Below are positions 41,382-50,156 of a stretch of 56,002 bases of DNA, one piece after another. This stretch comes from Candidatus Woesearchaeota archaeon. GTDB lineage: Archaea; Nanobdellota; Nanobdellia; Woesearchaeales; JAHWIC01. Positions within the stretch are counted from its first letter, which is position 1. Every line of letters starts with the position of its first letter. The notes under the pieces are model-generated. The model was given only the letters and a program-made list of their open reading frames with translations. It ran no database searches and was not told the DNA's origin. A program made the position numbers and the translations under genes. The DNA lies in contig JAHWIK010000030.1 in the NCBI GenBank assembly GCA_019322485.1, forward strand, positions 1 to 56,002, written 5' to 3'.

Positions 41382-43091
41382 ATGGAAAACATATTTTTAG
41401 ATATAGGAGTGATAATGGTTGTCGCAGCAGTGTTTGCATTACTTGCGAGAGTTATTAGACAGCCATTAATTCCTGCCTATATCTTTGCAGGATTAGTTAT
41501 AGGCCCAGTGCTAGGCTTAATAACCAGCACCCATGTTATCACAACCCTGTCAGAGATAGGAATTGCCTTCTTGCTGTTTGTAGCAGGGTTGGAGATAGAC
41601 ATTAACAGATTAAGGAATGTTGGCTTTGTTTCAACCTTAGGGGGCACAATCCAGGTTTTAACTATTTTTACTCTGGCCTTTATACTCGCACTCATGCTTG
41701 GTTTCCTGAGCATAGAAGCAATTTATGTTGGCTTGATAATAGCATTCAGCTCCACAATGGTTGTTGTTAAGCTCTTATCTGACAAGAGAGAGCTGGATAC
41801 CCTGCATGGGAGGATAATGCTTGGAATACTTCTTATGCAGGACATAATAGCAATATTGGCGCTTTCAATGCTGACAACTGTAAATGGATTCTCTGGAACC
41901 CTCTTAGGTCTTTCCCTTTTAAAGGGCGCAAGCCTTTTTGTTGTTGCATGGCTCACATCAAGATACGTCTTCCCACAAGTATTCAAATTTGCTGCAAAAT
42001 CCAGAGAGTTGTTATTCCTATTATCAATAGCAGTAGTATTTGCTTTTGCAGCCTTGTTTAATGCCATCAATTTCTCTATAGCAATTGGTGCCTTTGTAGC
42101 AGGAGTTACATTAGGAAACCTTACCTATAACATTGAGATAATAAGCATTGTAAGATCATTAAGGGATTTCTTTGCCACAATATTCTTCGTTTCTTTAGGA
42201 ATGGAGTTGTTATTGGACCCCCTCAGGTCAATGATAGCCCCCTTGATAATCTTTGTCTTGATAGTTGTGCTGGTCAAACCACTAGTAACAATGTTTGTTT
42301 GTGCTTTCTTTGGCTACAAGCGCAGACCGTCGTTCATAGCCTCAACATCATTGGCACAGGTAAGTGAGTTTTCATTGATAATTGTAGCGCAAGGATTAAC
42401 CCTGGGCCACATAGGCAGGAATATGCTCTCATTTGCGGTACTTCTTGCAATAATAACAATTACCTTAACCTCCTATTTATCTACATATGAGGACTTTCTT
42501 TTCAAGAAATTATCACGTTATCTTAAGCCATTTGACAGGTTCTCAGAAGAAGGAGGGGAAGCCTTGGAATATATACCCAAGAAAAGAAGAAAACAGCATT
42601 TCATCCTGCTGGGCCATAATAGGATAGGGTACAGCATATCCAGGACCCTAAGGAAAATGAAAAAAGAGCTTCTTATTGTGGATTACAACCCAGAGGTAAT
42701 CAAGAGACTCATAAGAGAGAAGATTCCGTGCATATACGGCGATGTTGGTGACATAGAGATTCTTGAAAGACTGAACCTGAAATATGCATATATGATAGTA
42801 TCGACAGTGCCGGATAAGGCAGACAGTTTGTTGCTGATAAAGAAAACAAGGCTGGTCAATAAGCGCGCTATCATAATTGTTACAGCAAGCCAGCTTGAGG
42901 ACGCCCTGAAGCTCTATGATACAGGAGCAGATTATGTGATTATGCCTCACTTCTTGGGAGGGGAGCATGTTTCTGTGATGATAGAGGACTTTACAGGCAA
43001 TGTAAACAAAATGATTGAGACAAAGGTTAAGCATATAGAAGAATTGAGACACAGGCAAAACTTGGGTCATGAGCACCCAAAACATCATTAG
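41382..43091 (+). CDS. Kef-type K+/H+ antiporter with RCK (TrkA-N) domain
   Basis: 569 residues. Membrane part (to ~380) has about 12-13 helices with the family helix IPAYIFAGLVIGPVLGL, FAGLEID-like FVAGLEID, and the pore region SFSIAIGAFVAGVTLG-like stretch. The C-terminal NAD-binding RCK domain is clear (HFILLGHNRIGYSISRTLRK, LLIVDYNPEVIKRL, YGDVGDIEILERL, VSTVPDKADSLL). This is the regulated counterpart of the plain antiporter at 20232-21443. Confidence 0.93.
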   Translation: MENIFLDIGVIMVVAAVFALLARVIRQPLIPAYIFAGLVIGPVLGLITSTHVITTLSEIGIAFLLFVAGLEIDINRLRNVGFVSTLGGTIQVLTIFTLAFILALMLGFLSIEAIYVGLIIAFSSTMVVVKLLSDKRELDTLHGRIMLGILLMQDIIAILALSMLTTVNGFSGTLLGLSLLKGASLFVVAWLTSRYVFPQVFKFAAKSRELLFLLSIAVVFAFAALFNAINFSIAIGAFVAGVTLGNLTYNIEIISIVRSLRDFFATIFFVSLGMELLLDPLRSMIAPLIIFVLIVVLVKPLVTMFVCAFFGYKRRPSFIASTSLAQVSEFSLIIVAQGLTLGHIGRNMLSFAVLLAIITITLTSYLSTYEDFLFKKLSRYLKPFDRFSEEGGEALEYIPKKRRKQHFILLGHNRIGYSISRTLRKMKKELLIVDYNPEVIKRLIREKIPCIYGDVGDIEILERLNLKYAYMIVSTVPDKADSLLLIKKTRLVNKRAIIIVTASQLEDALKLYDTGADYVIMPHFLGGEHVSVMIEDFTGNVNKMIETKVKHIEELRHRQNLGHEHPKHH

Positions 43092-43098
43092 GTGAAAA

Positions 43099-43245
43099 AT
43101 GAAACTAAAAGAACTAGCTGAACTATTGGGAAAAGATATCTTTGAGGTTGCAGAGATGATGAAAAAGAATAAGGTGATTAGCATAAAACTGAATGAACGT
43201 GAGCCTAGAGCACCAAAAGACGAATTAAGAATAATAAAAGTATAA
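43099..43245 (+). CDS. small IF2-N-like/HTH-like protein
   Basis: 48 residues. MKLKELAELLGKDIFEVAEM resembles the N-terminal mini-domain of translation factor IF2 (KELAKELG-type helix pair), followed by a charged tail. Too short for most ORF lists. Begins seven bases after the antiporter stop, preceded by AGGTG, and ends one base before the YhbY gene. The gene after it is an RNA-binding YhbY homologue, so an RNA- or ribosome-related role is plausible. Confidence 0.6.
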   Translation: MKLKELAELLGKDIFEVAEMMKKNKVISIKLNEREPRAPKDELRIIKV

Positions 43246-43246
43246 G

Positions 43247-43504
43247 ATGAATAACAGGCTTAAGCTGAGGTCAAAAGCAAAAACCCTGGAACCAATTGTA
43301 AGAATAGGCAAGAATGGTTTGACAGAAGGGACCATAAATGAGATTAAACTTCAGCTGAAGAAGAAAAAACTGATAAAAATAAAATTACTCAAAAGCTTTG
43401 TCCAGGATGAAGATAGAAAAGAACTCGCCAGGAAGATATCGTCCCTCACAGATTCCGAGATAATAGAATCAGTTGGTTTCATAATCGTATTGCACAAGAA
43501 ATAA
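43247..43504 (+). CDS. YhbY/CRM-domain RNA-binding protein
   Basis: 85 residues, a single CRS1-YhbY domain. LRSKAKTLEPIVRIGKNGLT and KLIKIKLLKSF are the conserved strand and helix set, including the Gly-Lys-Asn-Gly loop that binds RNA. In bacteria YhbY associates with pre-50S ribosomal particles. It is directly followed (one base) by the first gene of the three-gene unknown cluster. Confidence 0.9.
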   Translation: MNNRLKLRSKAKTLEPIVRIGKNGLTEGTINEIKLQLKKKKLIKIKLLKSFVQDEDRKELARKISSLTDSEIIESVGFIIVLHKK

Positions 43505-43505
43505 A

Positions 43506-44960
43506 ATGAGAGACCCAAAGGAAATTTTCGAAAAAGCAAAGTGGGAAAAAGAGATGTCCGAAGAAGGCCGTGCAGTAGGCACGCAAAAGGCCCAAATTAT
43601 AGAAACAGAATACCCCAAACCAATAGGGAGATATAGATTGTATGTAGAGGGTTTCAACATCTCTATTGAGGAGCCGTACTTCTGGGTTTTGGATTATCTG
43701 AGGTATATGTGGGGCTATCCTCATATAGATAAGATAGTTGACATGTTTGCAGCAGCAGAGAACTCTGCATTCTTTGGTGTTTCACAGCAGCGTATTGGTT
43801 TGCAGCAGGATAAGGTAAGCCAATATCTGGCGACAATAGGAAAGATGGTTAAGGAATTATTCCAGCTTGTGCGTGAGTTAAGAGTCTTAGATGAAAGACT
43901 TGGTTATTACCAGGATTCATACACAATGAGCAGGTCAGCTGAGAGTGCTGAAATAACCCTGAAAGGTATATGGATTGATATGGTTGAGCAGGGTGCAAAG
44001 AATCCAGCATCTGTTTACGGCATGGCTAGGGAAGTGCAGTTTACAACCCTGCCTGATTTATTCTTCAGCACCCATCCCAAGAAACAGGAAGATGTTGATG
44101 AAGTAGTGGAAAGAGAAAGAGCACAATTCAACAGGAAAGTAAGAGAAGTTCTAAGGAGGAAATTAAGGACATTCCTTGCATGGAAGGAACACACCTTTGA
44201 GGAGCTTAAGACCAGAAGGAAGTTTACTTTGAAATACCTAAGGCAGCATTATGAGATTATAAAGATGTATATGGCCTGGGTCAAGCCTTACCTGAAGAAT
44301 ATCCAGAGGCTTCATATGGACCTTTCAAAGATGGATTCAGCTGATATCCTTGCAGCATTTGAGACATCCATGATAGAAGTAGAGCTTCTGGCAAGAAAAG
44401 GCTCCAGTAAAGTGGTTTATGGCGGTGAGGAAACAACTGTGAACCAATGTATCCTTGTCCATCTTCTGTTTAGGACAAGGCCTGAGATGAGTTACCAGCA
44501 GGAAGGCTACCAGCGTGGGCCCATCCATGTCGGCAGAGTAATGATAAACTTCAGGGCTTATACGTGGACTGACAAAGAGATAGAGCTTTACAAGAAATAC
44601 AAGGAAATGGAGGATTTCAAGCTTATTGGACTGATAGATGCTTCAGTTAAGGCAGCAATGGACGCATTAGGGGACGAATTATTAAGATACCTTGAGGCGG
44701 CTGGAGAGGAAGTACTCAAAAAAGAATCTGCGCAGAAAGAAGTGAAATTACCATCAGCAATGCCTTACACCTCAGTGTTTAAGGGCTTTAAGGAATTATT
44801 TACATCAGCTGCCCCCTCAAAAGCTGGCCCAGGAAAACCAACACCTAATGAAGCATTTAGGTTATCGCTTGCCAAGAAAACAGCAGGCACTGCAACGAAA
44901 AAAGGCATGTGGAACATCTATCATCATTTTAAGAAGCACCACGCTATGCTTAATTGGTAA
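43506..44960 (+). CDS. unknown helical protein, cluster gene 1
   Basis: 484 residues, mostly alpha-helical, no membrane segment and no signal peptide. Begins MRDPKEIFEKAKWEKEM; a Tyr/Trp-rich stretch (PYFWVLDYLRYMWGYPHID) near residue 60, long amphipathic helices between ~200 and 330, and a Gly/Ser/Lys-rich linker then a basic tail (WNIYHHFKKHHAML). I recognise no catalytic motif and no family. It opens a cluster with a coiled-coil protein and the endonuclease-IV-like protein, three bases apart and eight bases apart; the three may form a complex. Confidence 0.82.
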   Translation: MRDPKEIFEKAKWEKEMSEEGRAVGTQKAQIIETEYPKPIGRYRLYVEGFNISIEEPYFWVLDYLRYMWGYPHIDKIVDMFAAAENSAFFGVSQQRIGLQQDKVSQYLATIGKMVKELFQLVRELRVLDERLGYYQDSYTMSRSAESAEITLKGIWIDMVEQGAKNPASVYGMAREVQFTTLPDLFFSTHPKKQEDVDEVVERERAQFNRKVREVLRRKLRTFLAWKEHTFEELKTRRKFTLKYLRQHYEIIKMYMAWVKPYLKNIQRLHMDLSKMDSADILAAFETSMIEVELLARKGSSKVVYGGEETTVNQCILVHLLFRTRPEMSYQQEGYQRGPIHVGRVMINFRAYTWTDKEIELYKKYKEMEDFKLIGLIDASVKAAMDALGDELLRYLEAAGEEVLKKESAQKEVKLPSAMPYTSVFKGFKELFTSAAPSKAGPGKPTPNEAFRLSLAKKTAGTATKKGMWNIYHHFKKHHAMLNW

Positions 44961-44963
44961 AAA

Positions 44964-45650
44964 ATGGCTAAGAAGGATTTGGAAGATATAAAAAAGCTGT
45001 CTCCCGGAGAGAGAATAAGAAGGCTGAAAGAGATTGCAAAGGAGAATGAAGAGGAAATAAAAAAAGCACAGGAACTGATGAAGGAAAGCCAGGCAGAGAT
45101 GGAGGCAGAAGAAAAAAGAAAGAAGCATATCCCCATCCCCCAGCTTAGGTCAGTTGATGTTTCAACACTTTTTGGGAAAGGAACCCAGGAAGAGCAGATG
45201 TTTGCTGCCAAGCGATTTAAGGCTGGAAGACCCGGCAGAGAAGAAAAACCGTCCCTTGAAAAGGCAGTCACACCAGAGGAAGAAGAGGCATTAGAATCCA
45301 GGATTGCAGAAGAACGCGAAAGATTAAGGGAAGAAGAAGAACGAGTAGGTTTATACCAGGCAGGCATGGCCAGGCAAGAGAGGCGGTATCAAACAAACCT
45401 TGCTAAAGAACTTGCAGAAGGCCCCTCAGCAACTATCTATAATGCTGTCAAATCAGCTTATGAAGAAGCAAAGGAAACAGGCTATGTAAGCTCAGAACAA
45501 ATAAAGCTGATTAATGCTGCCAGCGAGGCTGCACTCACAAGAATGGATGCTATGGTAAGCGGCGACTATCAAACATCAAAACAGGCAACTGATGCCTTGG
45601 TCGCAAGCGCCAAGATGGCAAAAGCAATGAGAGACCAATATAAAAAATAG
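44964..45650 (+). CDS. charged coiled-coil protein, cluster gene 2
   Basis: 228 residues, very rich in Glu, Lys and Ala. Residues ~1-55 (KKLSPGERIRRLKEIAKENE) and ~95-140 (EALESRIAEERERLREEEER) form predicted coiled coils; a middle segment (PIPQLRSVDVSTLFGKGTQE) looks extended. The C-terminal ~90 residues are Ala-rich helices. No family recognised. It sits between the unknown helical protein and the endonuclease-IV-like protein and probably bridges them. Confidence 0.8.
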   Translation: MAKKDLEDIKKLSPGERIRRLKEIAKENEEEIKKAQELMKESQAEMEAEEKRKKHIPIPQLRSVDVSTLFGKGTQEEQMFAAKRFKAGRPGREEKPSLEKAVTPEEEEALESRIAEERERLREEEERVGLYQAGMARQERRYQTNLAKELAEGPSATIYNAVKSAYEEAKETGYVSSEQIKLINAASEAALTRMDAMVSGDYQTSKQATDALVASAKMAKAMRDQYKK

Positions 45651-45658
45651 GTGATTGA

Positions 45659-47815
45659 ATGCAATTTTATACATACCACCCAATGGTTGATTACTATAAT
45701 TCAATGGATTCAGAGGCATATAAAGGTGGCGCTCCAGTAGACTTAGGCATACAGGATATTGGCATGTCTGCTCCATTAGGTATTTCTGCAGGTAATGTGC
45801 AGGGTATTTATTCAAAAATCAGGATGGGTGCTGGCAACATAGAGCTTGCTTTCCCTGGCGCTATACGCGGCCAGCGACAGCAGCACACCCCTGGAATGTA
45901 CGGTGAAGACCAGCGCCAGGCAATAAGAGAGATGGGCGCAATAAATGAAGTCAAGTTTACAACACACGCAAGCTATGGTATATACGGCCTGGCAGGTTTT
46001 ACTGGTGATAACCCATATAATGTATGGTTCCAACGTGAGCAAAGAAAATCAGCAGTTGATGAAATAAAACGTGCGATAGAATTTGCCCGTGACACAGCTG
46101 GTGGCGGTTCAGTTGTTGTGCACACAGGTGAAGTTGACAGGCCTGTCTCTGAGCAGCCATGGGCACGCACGGAAGATGGAAAACCCATGTTCAAAGCTTA
46201 CGAAGAAGAAGCAGAGGTGACCAGAGTAAGAATAGTTGATGAACGTTCCGGCCAGGTGCATCAGGTTAGGAAAAACCAGCGTGTAGCAAGACCAAAGTGG
46301 CTTACTGCAGACCATGATTATGTAGGCCGCGACACCAAAGGAAAGCCAGCCCGTATAAAAAAGGGAGACTATGTTGACTATGTAGGCAGATTGATTCCTT
46401 TTGATGATTGGTTTGATCCGGAGAAAGGCAGAGTTCCTGTGTATGATGAAAAGACTGGAAGATTCCAGAATGAATTGTATGATTGGAATAGGATACTAGA
46501 TGAAACAGAAAAGAGAAATCAATGGAAAGCAGCAATATTAGGGAAGAAAGTAGACCAGCTCACTGATGAAGAAAGGTATGCGCCTGAGGAAATTTACCTG
46601 CGTTCTACAATGGAAACAAACGAAGGCCATTCACGAGGATGGGCATTGCAGTACGGCCAGCACACAGAAGAGGAATTAAAACAACTGAAGGAATTAAGAA
46701 AAGCTCATGAGTATTACAAAAAATTGGAAAAGGATATTCCTGAAGACGAAGCATGGAGGGTAATGAAGTCCGACCCAATGTTTAGGACACCAACACTTAA
46801 CGAACTTATCCCTACAAAGCCAAAAAAGCCATCCGAGATACTAGGTGATGCAATAAAGATGACTGAGCGTGGAATTGAATTCGCACGTCAAGCATCAGCT
46901 TCCCAGGAATTGCAGGCAGAGGATTCTGCTGAAACACAGCAGTATCTAGTTAGCGCTGATAAATATGCAGTTAGAGAAGCAACAAAGTCTTATGCAGAAG
47001 CAGGTATACATGCTATGGACTGCACAATAAACCCCAAGAACCCTCTTGTAATAACTATGGAAAACATATTCCCTGAGAGGTACGGCGGCCATCCTGAAGA
47101 GCTTAGAACCTTGATTCATAAAGCCCGCGGAGAGATGATTAAAAGGCTTTCTAGCAATACAATAGATGACCCTTCAGGCAGGCGCTACACCAGGGAAGAG
47201 TCCCAACAACTTGGAAGACCAGAACTTTTTGGAAAAGTAAGGCAGATACAAAATCCTTATTTCAGGAATATGAGTGAAGAAGAGGCAACAAAAAAAGCCG
47301 GAACCCATATCAAAGCAACGCTCGATACAGGCCATCTTAACACCTGGCGTAAATTCTGGCAGGATGACCCAAAGAAATCACCTCAGCAAAATGATGAGTC
47401 ATTCCAGAAATGGATGTTAGGTCAGGTTGAAACCCTTGCAAAGGAGGGGCTTATTGGCAATGTTCACCTTACTGACAACTTTGGCTACCAGGATGACCAT
47501 CTTGCGCCAGGCCAGGGCAGTACACCAAACAAGGAAATTATAAGGATACTGAAGAAGCATGGTTATGACAAGGCTTGGACAGTTGAGCCAGGCGCAGATG
47601 CTTCTACAGACTTGTCAGACTTCCACGGTTTAATGAAGGCATGGCGACACTTTGGGAGCCCTATCTACGGCACTGGAATGCGTATTGGCGCTCCCCAGAC
47701 ATGGACAGATGTGCATTATTCATACTTTGGCCAGAACAAGCCGCCGTATTACATATTTGGCGCTTACTCGCCATCCAATGAATGGACCTTGTGGTCTGCA
47801 ATGCCTATGGAATAA
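45659..47815 (+). CDS. endonuclease IV/xylose-isomerase-like TIM barrel split by a ~300-residue insertion, cluster gene 3
   Basis: 718 residues, more than twice the length of endonuclease IV. All nine metal ligands of the E. coli trinuclear zinc site have counterparts in order: His103 (TTHASYG), His155 (VVVHTGE), Glu468 (MENIFP), Asp556 and His559 (DTGH), His603 (NVHLTDN), Asp612 and His614 (QDDHLAPGQG) and Glu643 (VEPGA). Between His155 and Glu468 lie some 310 residues where the family has about 35; the insert is polar and charged (VRKNQRVARPKWLTADHDY onward). A short AGGTGAT site precedes the ATG. DNA repair, a sugar isomerase or an isolated metal-enzyme role are all possible; the exact reaction is unknown. 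Confidence 0.85.
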   Translation: MQFYTYHPMVDYYNSMDSEAYKGGAPVDLGIQDIGMSAPLGISAGNVQGIYSKIRMGAGNIELAFPGAIRGQRQQHTPGMYGEDQRQAIREMGAINEVKFTTHASYGIYGLAGFTGDNPYNVWFQREQRKSAVDEIKRAIEFARDTAGGGSVVVHTGEVDRPVSEQPWARTEDGKPMFKAYEEEAEVTRVRIVDERSGQVHQVRKNQRVARPKWLTADHDYVGRDTKGKPARIKKGDYVDYVGRLIPFDDWFDPEKGRVPVYDEKTGRFQNELYDWNRILDETEKRNQWKAAILGKKVDQLTDEERYAPEEIYLRSTMETNEGHSRGWALQYGQHTEEELKQLKELRKAHEYYKKLEKDIPEDEAWRVMKSDPMFRTPTLNELIPTKPKKPSEILGDAIKMTERGIEFARQASASQELQAEDSAETQQYLVSADKYAVREATKSYAEAGIHAMDCTINPKNPLVITMENIFPERYGGHPEELRTLIHKARGEMIKRLSSNTIDDPSGRRYTREESQQLGRPELFGKVRQIQNPYFRNMSEEEATKKAGTHIKATLDTGHLNTWRKFWQDDPKKSPQQNDESFQKWMLGQVETLAKEGLIGNVHLTDNFGYQDDHLAPGQGSTPNKEIIRILKKHGYDKAWTVEPGADASTDLSDFHGLMKAWRHFGSPIYGTGMRIGAPQTWTDVHYSYFGQNKPPYYIFGAYSPSNEWTLWSAMPME

Positions 47816-47825
47816 TCAATTAAAA

Positions 47826-48365
47826 ATGGACGATAAAAAATTCAACCAAATAGAAAGTGAGTATGCAACTTTCTACAGAGGCTTAATGAAACAAGGAAGA
47901 TTCCCTACAAAAGACACTGGAATCGGCTTCTGGGGCCCATCTATAACTAGTGAAGTGTATGAGGTATTCAAAAAACTTGGCCTGCATAAATTTAAGAACT
48001 TCCTGGACTTAGGCAGCGGTGATGGAAAAGTAACCCTAATAGCTTCCTTATTCTGCAAGAATGCTCATGGAATAGAATATGACTCTGAGCTCCATAACAA
48101 GGCATTGGAGCTCCAAAACAAACTCAAGCTAAAGAACGTTAGGTTTGTTAATGATGATTTTATGAATTACAAAATCTCAAAGCATGATATTATCTTTTGC
48201 AGCCCTGACAAGCCTATGGAAAGGGGCTTAGGGAAAAAGCTTGAGAATGAGTTGAAGGGAAAACTTATAGTGCATGGCCATCATTTCCACCCAGCAAACC
48301 TTAAGAAAACAAAGAGCGTTAAGGTAAAAGATACACTCTTCACTGTTTATTCTAGGAAAAAATAA
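47826..48365 (+). CDS. class I SAM-dependent methyltransferase
   Basis: 179 residues. Motif I is FLDLGSGDGKVTLIASLF and motif II IEYDSELHNKAL; NDDFMNYKI and DIIFCSPDK are later elements of the SAM pocket. The frame runs further upstream, but the part before 47826 lies within the preceding gene and does not look coding; the ATG ten bases after that gene's stop fits. The substrate is unknown. It ends overlapping the convergent gene by 14 bases. Confidence 0.85.
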   Translation: MDDKKFNQIESEYATFYRGLMKQGRFPTKDTGIGFWGPSITSEVYEVFKKLGLHKFKNFLDLGSGDGKVTLIASLFCKNAHGIEYDSELHNKALELQNKLKLKNVRFVNDDFMNYKISKHDIIFCSPDKPMERGLGKKLENELKGKLIVHGHHFHPANLKKTKSVKVKDTLFTVYSRKK

Positions 48366-49194
48366 AAACACCAATATCCTGGCCTTTTAATTCACCTTTA
48401 TCTGTTTTTATGCGGTTCTTGTCTATTATCTTTATTCTCTTTGACCTTTTTAATGAATCATAAATCTTGTTGTTAACAGAAGACATTACCCCTTCATAGC
48501 TGACCTCATTGCCATTTATCTTATAGTCTCTTAACAGAAATATTCCCTGGTTGGCAGTATAAACCACAACCCCTTTCAGCATTCCAGCAGATATCTCGCC
48601 TAGTTCTGGGGATAATTTCTCTAATAGTTTAAGATTCTGTTTTGCAAGTTTTATTGATTCCTTGCATCTGAAATTACACGGAAAATGACTCAGTAAGTTT
48701 ATATCCATATGCCTTATTGTAATGTTTGTATGGAACGGAAAAGTGAAGCCTTCAGATTCCCTAAGCCCGGCTAAGACATAATCATTCTGCCGCTTTGACT
48801 CAACTGGAAAGTTCTTCTCAAAGAACTCACAGCAGCATTTTGGGTAGCCAAATAACCTTCCGAGCTCTTTGTTATCACCTGTAGATTCTGCTTGTTTCGC
48901 TTTTTCAGCAAGTTCTTCCTTTTTTGATATATAGACAAAATAACTGCCATTTTCTTTCGAATCAGCAGGGATTTTAACTCCTTTATTTGAGAATCTATTT
49001 TCATCAATCACTTGCCTTATCTTAAAATCAGAGATAATAGTGCTGAGCTTATAATTTTCCAGGAATTCCTTTGTAGGGCTTAGATTATCCTCACTAACAG
49101 TAATCCTTGAGACTGGCTTAATGCCTTCTAGGGCATAGATTATGTCCATTGATTTTGTCAATGATTTGAAAAACGCTAAAAATTCATCAAGCAT
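48352..49194 (-). CDS. archaeal Cys-rich protein (DUF483-like)
   Basis: 280 residues. The conserved features are LGRLFGYPKCCCEFFEKNFP near 115 and HFPCNFRCKESIKLAKQN about 170, together giving several cysteines that may bind metal. The N-terminal 60 residues and C-terminal beta-rich 80 residues are family-specific. DUF483-type proteins are archaeal with unknown function; I assign it with moderate confidence. Convergent with the methyltransferase. Confidence 0.65.
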   Translation of the reverse strand: MLDEFLAFFKSLTKSMDIIYALEGIKPVSRITVSEDNLSPTKEFLENYKLSTIISDFKIRQVIDENRFSNKGVKIPADSKENGSYFVYISKKEELAEKAKQAESTGDNKELGRLFGYPKCCCEFFEKNFPVESKRQNDYVLAGLRESEGFTFPFHTNITIRHMDINLLSHFPCNFRCKESIKLAKQNLKLLEKLSPELGEISAGMLKGVVVYTANQGIFLLRDYKINGNEVSYEGVMSSVNNKIYDSLKRSKRIKIIDKNRIKTDKGELKGQDIGVFIFS

Positions 49195-49266
49195 AAAGCT
49201 GTTGGTTGGATTTTAGTATTAATATCTTTGTTTTTTGCATATACTATTAGCAAATAGTCATAAATC

Positions 49267-49273
49267 TTTATAA
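49267..49273 (+). promoter_or_regulatory. TATA box for the 49300 gene
   Basis: TTTATAA lies about 27-30 bases before the ATG at 49300, the spacing of a leaderless archaeal transcript. This supports the ATG at 49300 over an in-frame TTG at 49279. The rest of the 49195-49266 stretch shows nothing specific. Confidence 0.5.
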
Positions 49274-49299
49274 ACATCTTGAGCAAGTACTCTACTGCA

Positions 49300-50109
49300 A
49301 TGGTAAAATTTGAAATTCCTGCTAGAGAAAGCCCTAATATAAAGAACTATCATCCTGATGATTTAAAGATAGCGTATAAGTTTAGCAGTGACATTCAAAA
49401 AGAATTAGGCAACTTTCTTAGGGGTGTTATTCTGTTTGGAAGCGCTGCCCGCAAAACAAGGGGCTCTGCAGGTGATATTGATGTCCTTCTTGTTCTTGAT
49501 GACCTGGCTATAAGCATGACAAGGGAAGTGGTAGAGGCTTATAGGGTCATTGTCCAGAAAATAATTGGCAGTATATCTAAAAGAATACATGTCACATCAC
49601 TTAGGTATACAACATTCTGGGAATATGTAAGGGGTGGTGACCCTGTTGCAGTAAACATCTTGAGGGATGGTGTTGCATTGATTGATACAGGCTTCTTCAA
49701 TCCATTGCAGGCATTACTCAAGAGAGGAAGGATAAGGCCAACACCAGAAAGCATCTGGACATACTTCATCAGAGCTCCAAATACTTTGCATAACTCAAAG
49801 TGGCACATTCTGCAGGCCACACTTGACCTTTACTGGGCTGTTATTGATTCAAGCCATGCAGCCTTGATGAAGATAGGCGAGATACCCCCCACACCAGACC
49901 ATGTTGCTGATTTGCTGCAGGCAAAGCTTGTGTCAAAGAGACTCCTTGAGAAAAAGTATGTAAACACTATGCGCAGTTTCTATAAATTGATGAAGCTGAT
50001 AACCCACAGGGAGATAAAAGAGATAAAAGGAGAAGAGTTTGACCAATACCACAAGCAGGCAACTGACTATGTCAACAGGATGAAGAAGATTGTTGAAGGC
50101 AAGCTTTAA
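49300..50109 (+). CDS. MNT-type nucleotidyltransferase with C-terminal helical (HEPN-like) domain
   Basis: 269 residues. The nucleotidyltransferase core is clear: GVILFGSAARKTRGSAGDID with the Gly-Ser and Asp-x-Asp catalytic motifs. After it come ~150 helical residues (PESIWTYFIRAPNTLHNSKW, WAVIDSSHAALMKIGEIP) that look like a HEPN-type domain fused on. In toxin-antitoxin modules these two are usually separate proteins. This may be a sugar/nucleotide or aminoglycoside-type transferase, but no target is known. Repeat copy E lies after its stop. Confidence 0.82.
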   Translation: MVKFEIPARESPNIKNYHPDDLKIAYKFSSDIQKELGNFLRGVILFGSAARKTRGSAGDIDVLLVLDDLAISMTREVVEAYRVIVQKIIGSISKRIHVTSLRYTTFWEYVRGGDPVAVNILRDGVALIDTGFFNPLQALLKRGRIRPTPESIWTYFIRAPNTLHNSKWHILQATLDLYWAVIDSSHAALMKIGEIPPTPDHVADLLQAKLVSKRLLEKKYVNTMRSFYKLMKLITHREIKEIKGEEFDQYHKQATDYVNRMKKIVEGKL

Positions 50110-50156
50110 ATTAAGTTCTATTTTCTTATCATTAGAAAAAATCAATAATTAAAAAT

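Noticed and set aside
47652..47825. Longer N-terminus for the methyltransferase gene
   Set aside because: The extra 58 codons lie in another frame of the TIM-barrel gene and read as unstructured; the ATG at 47826 gives a normal methyltransferase N-terminus.
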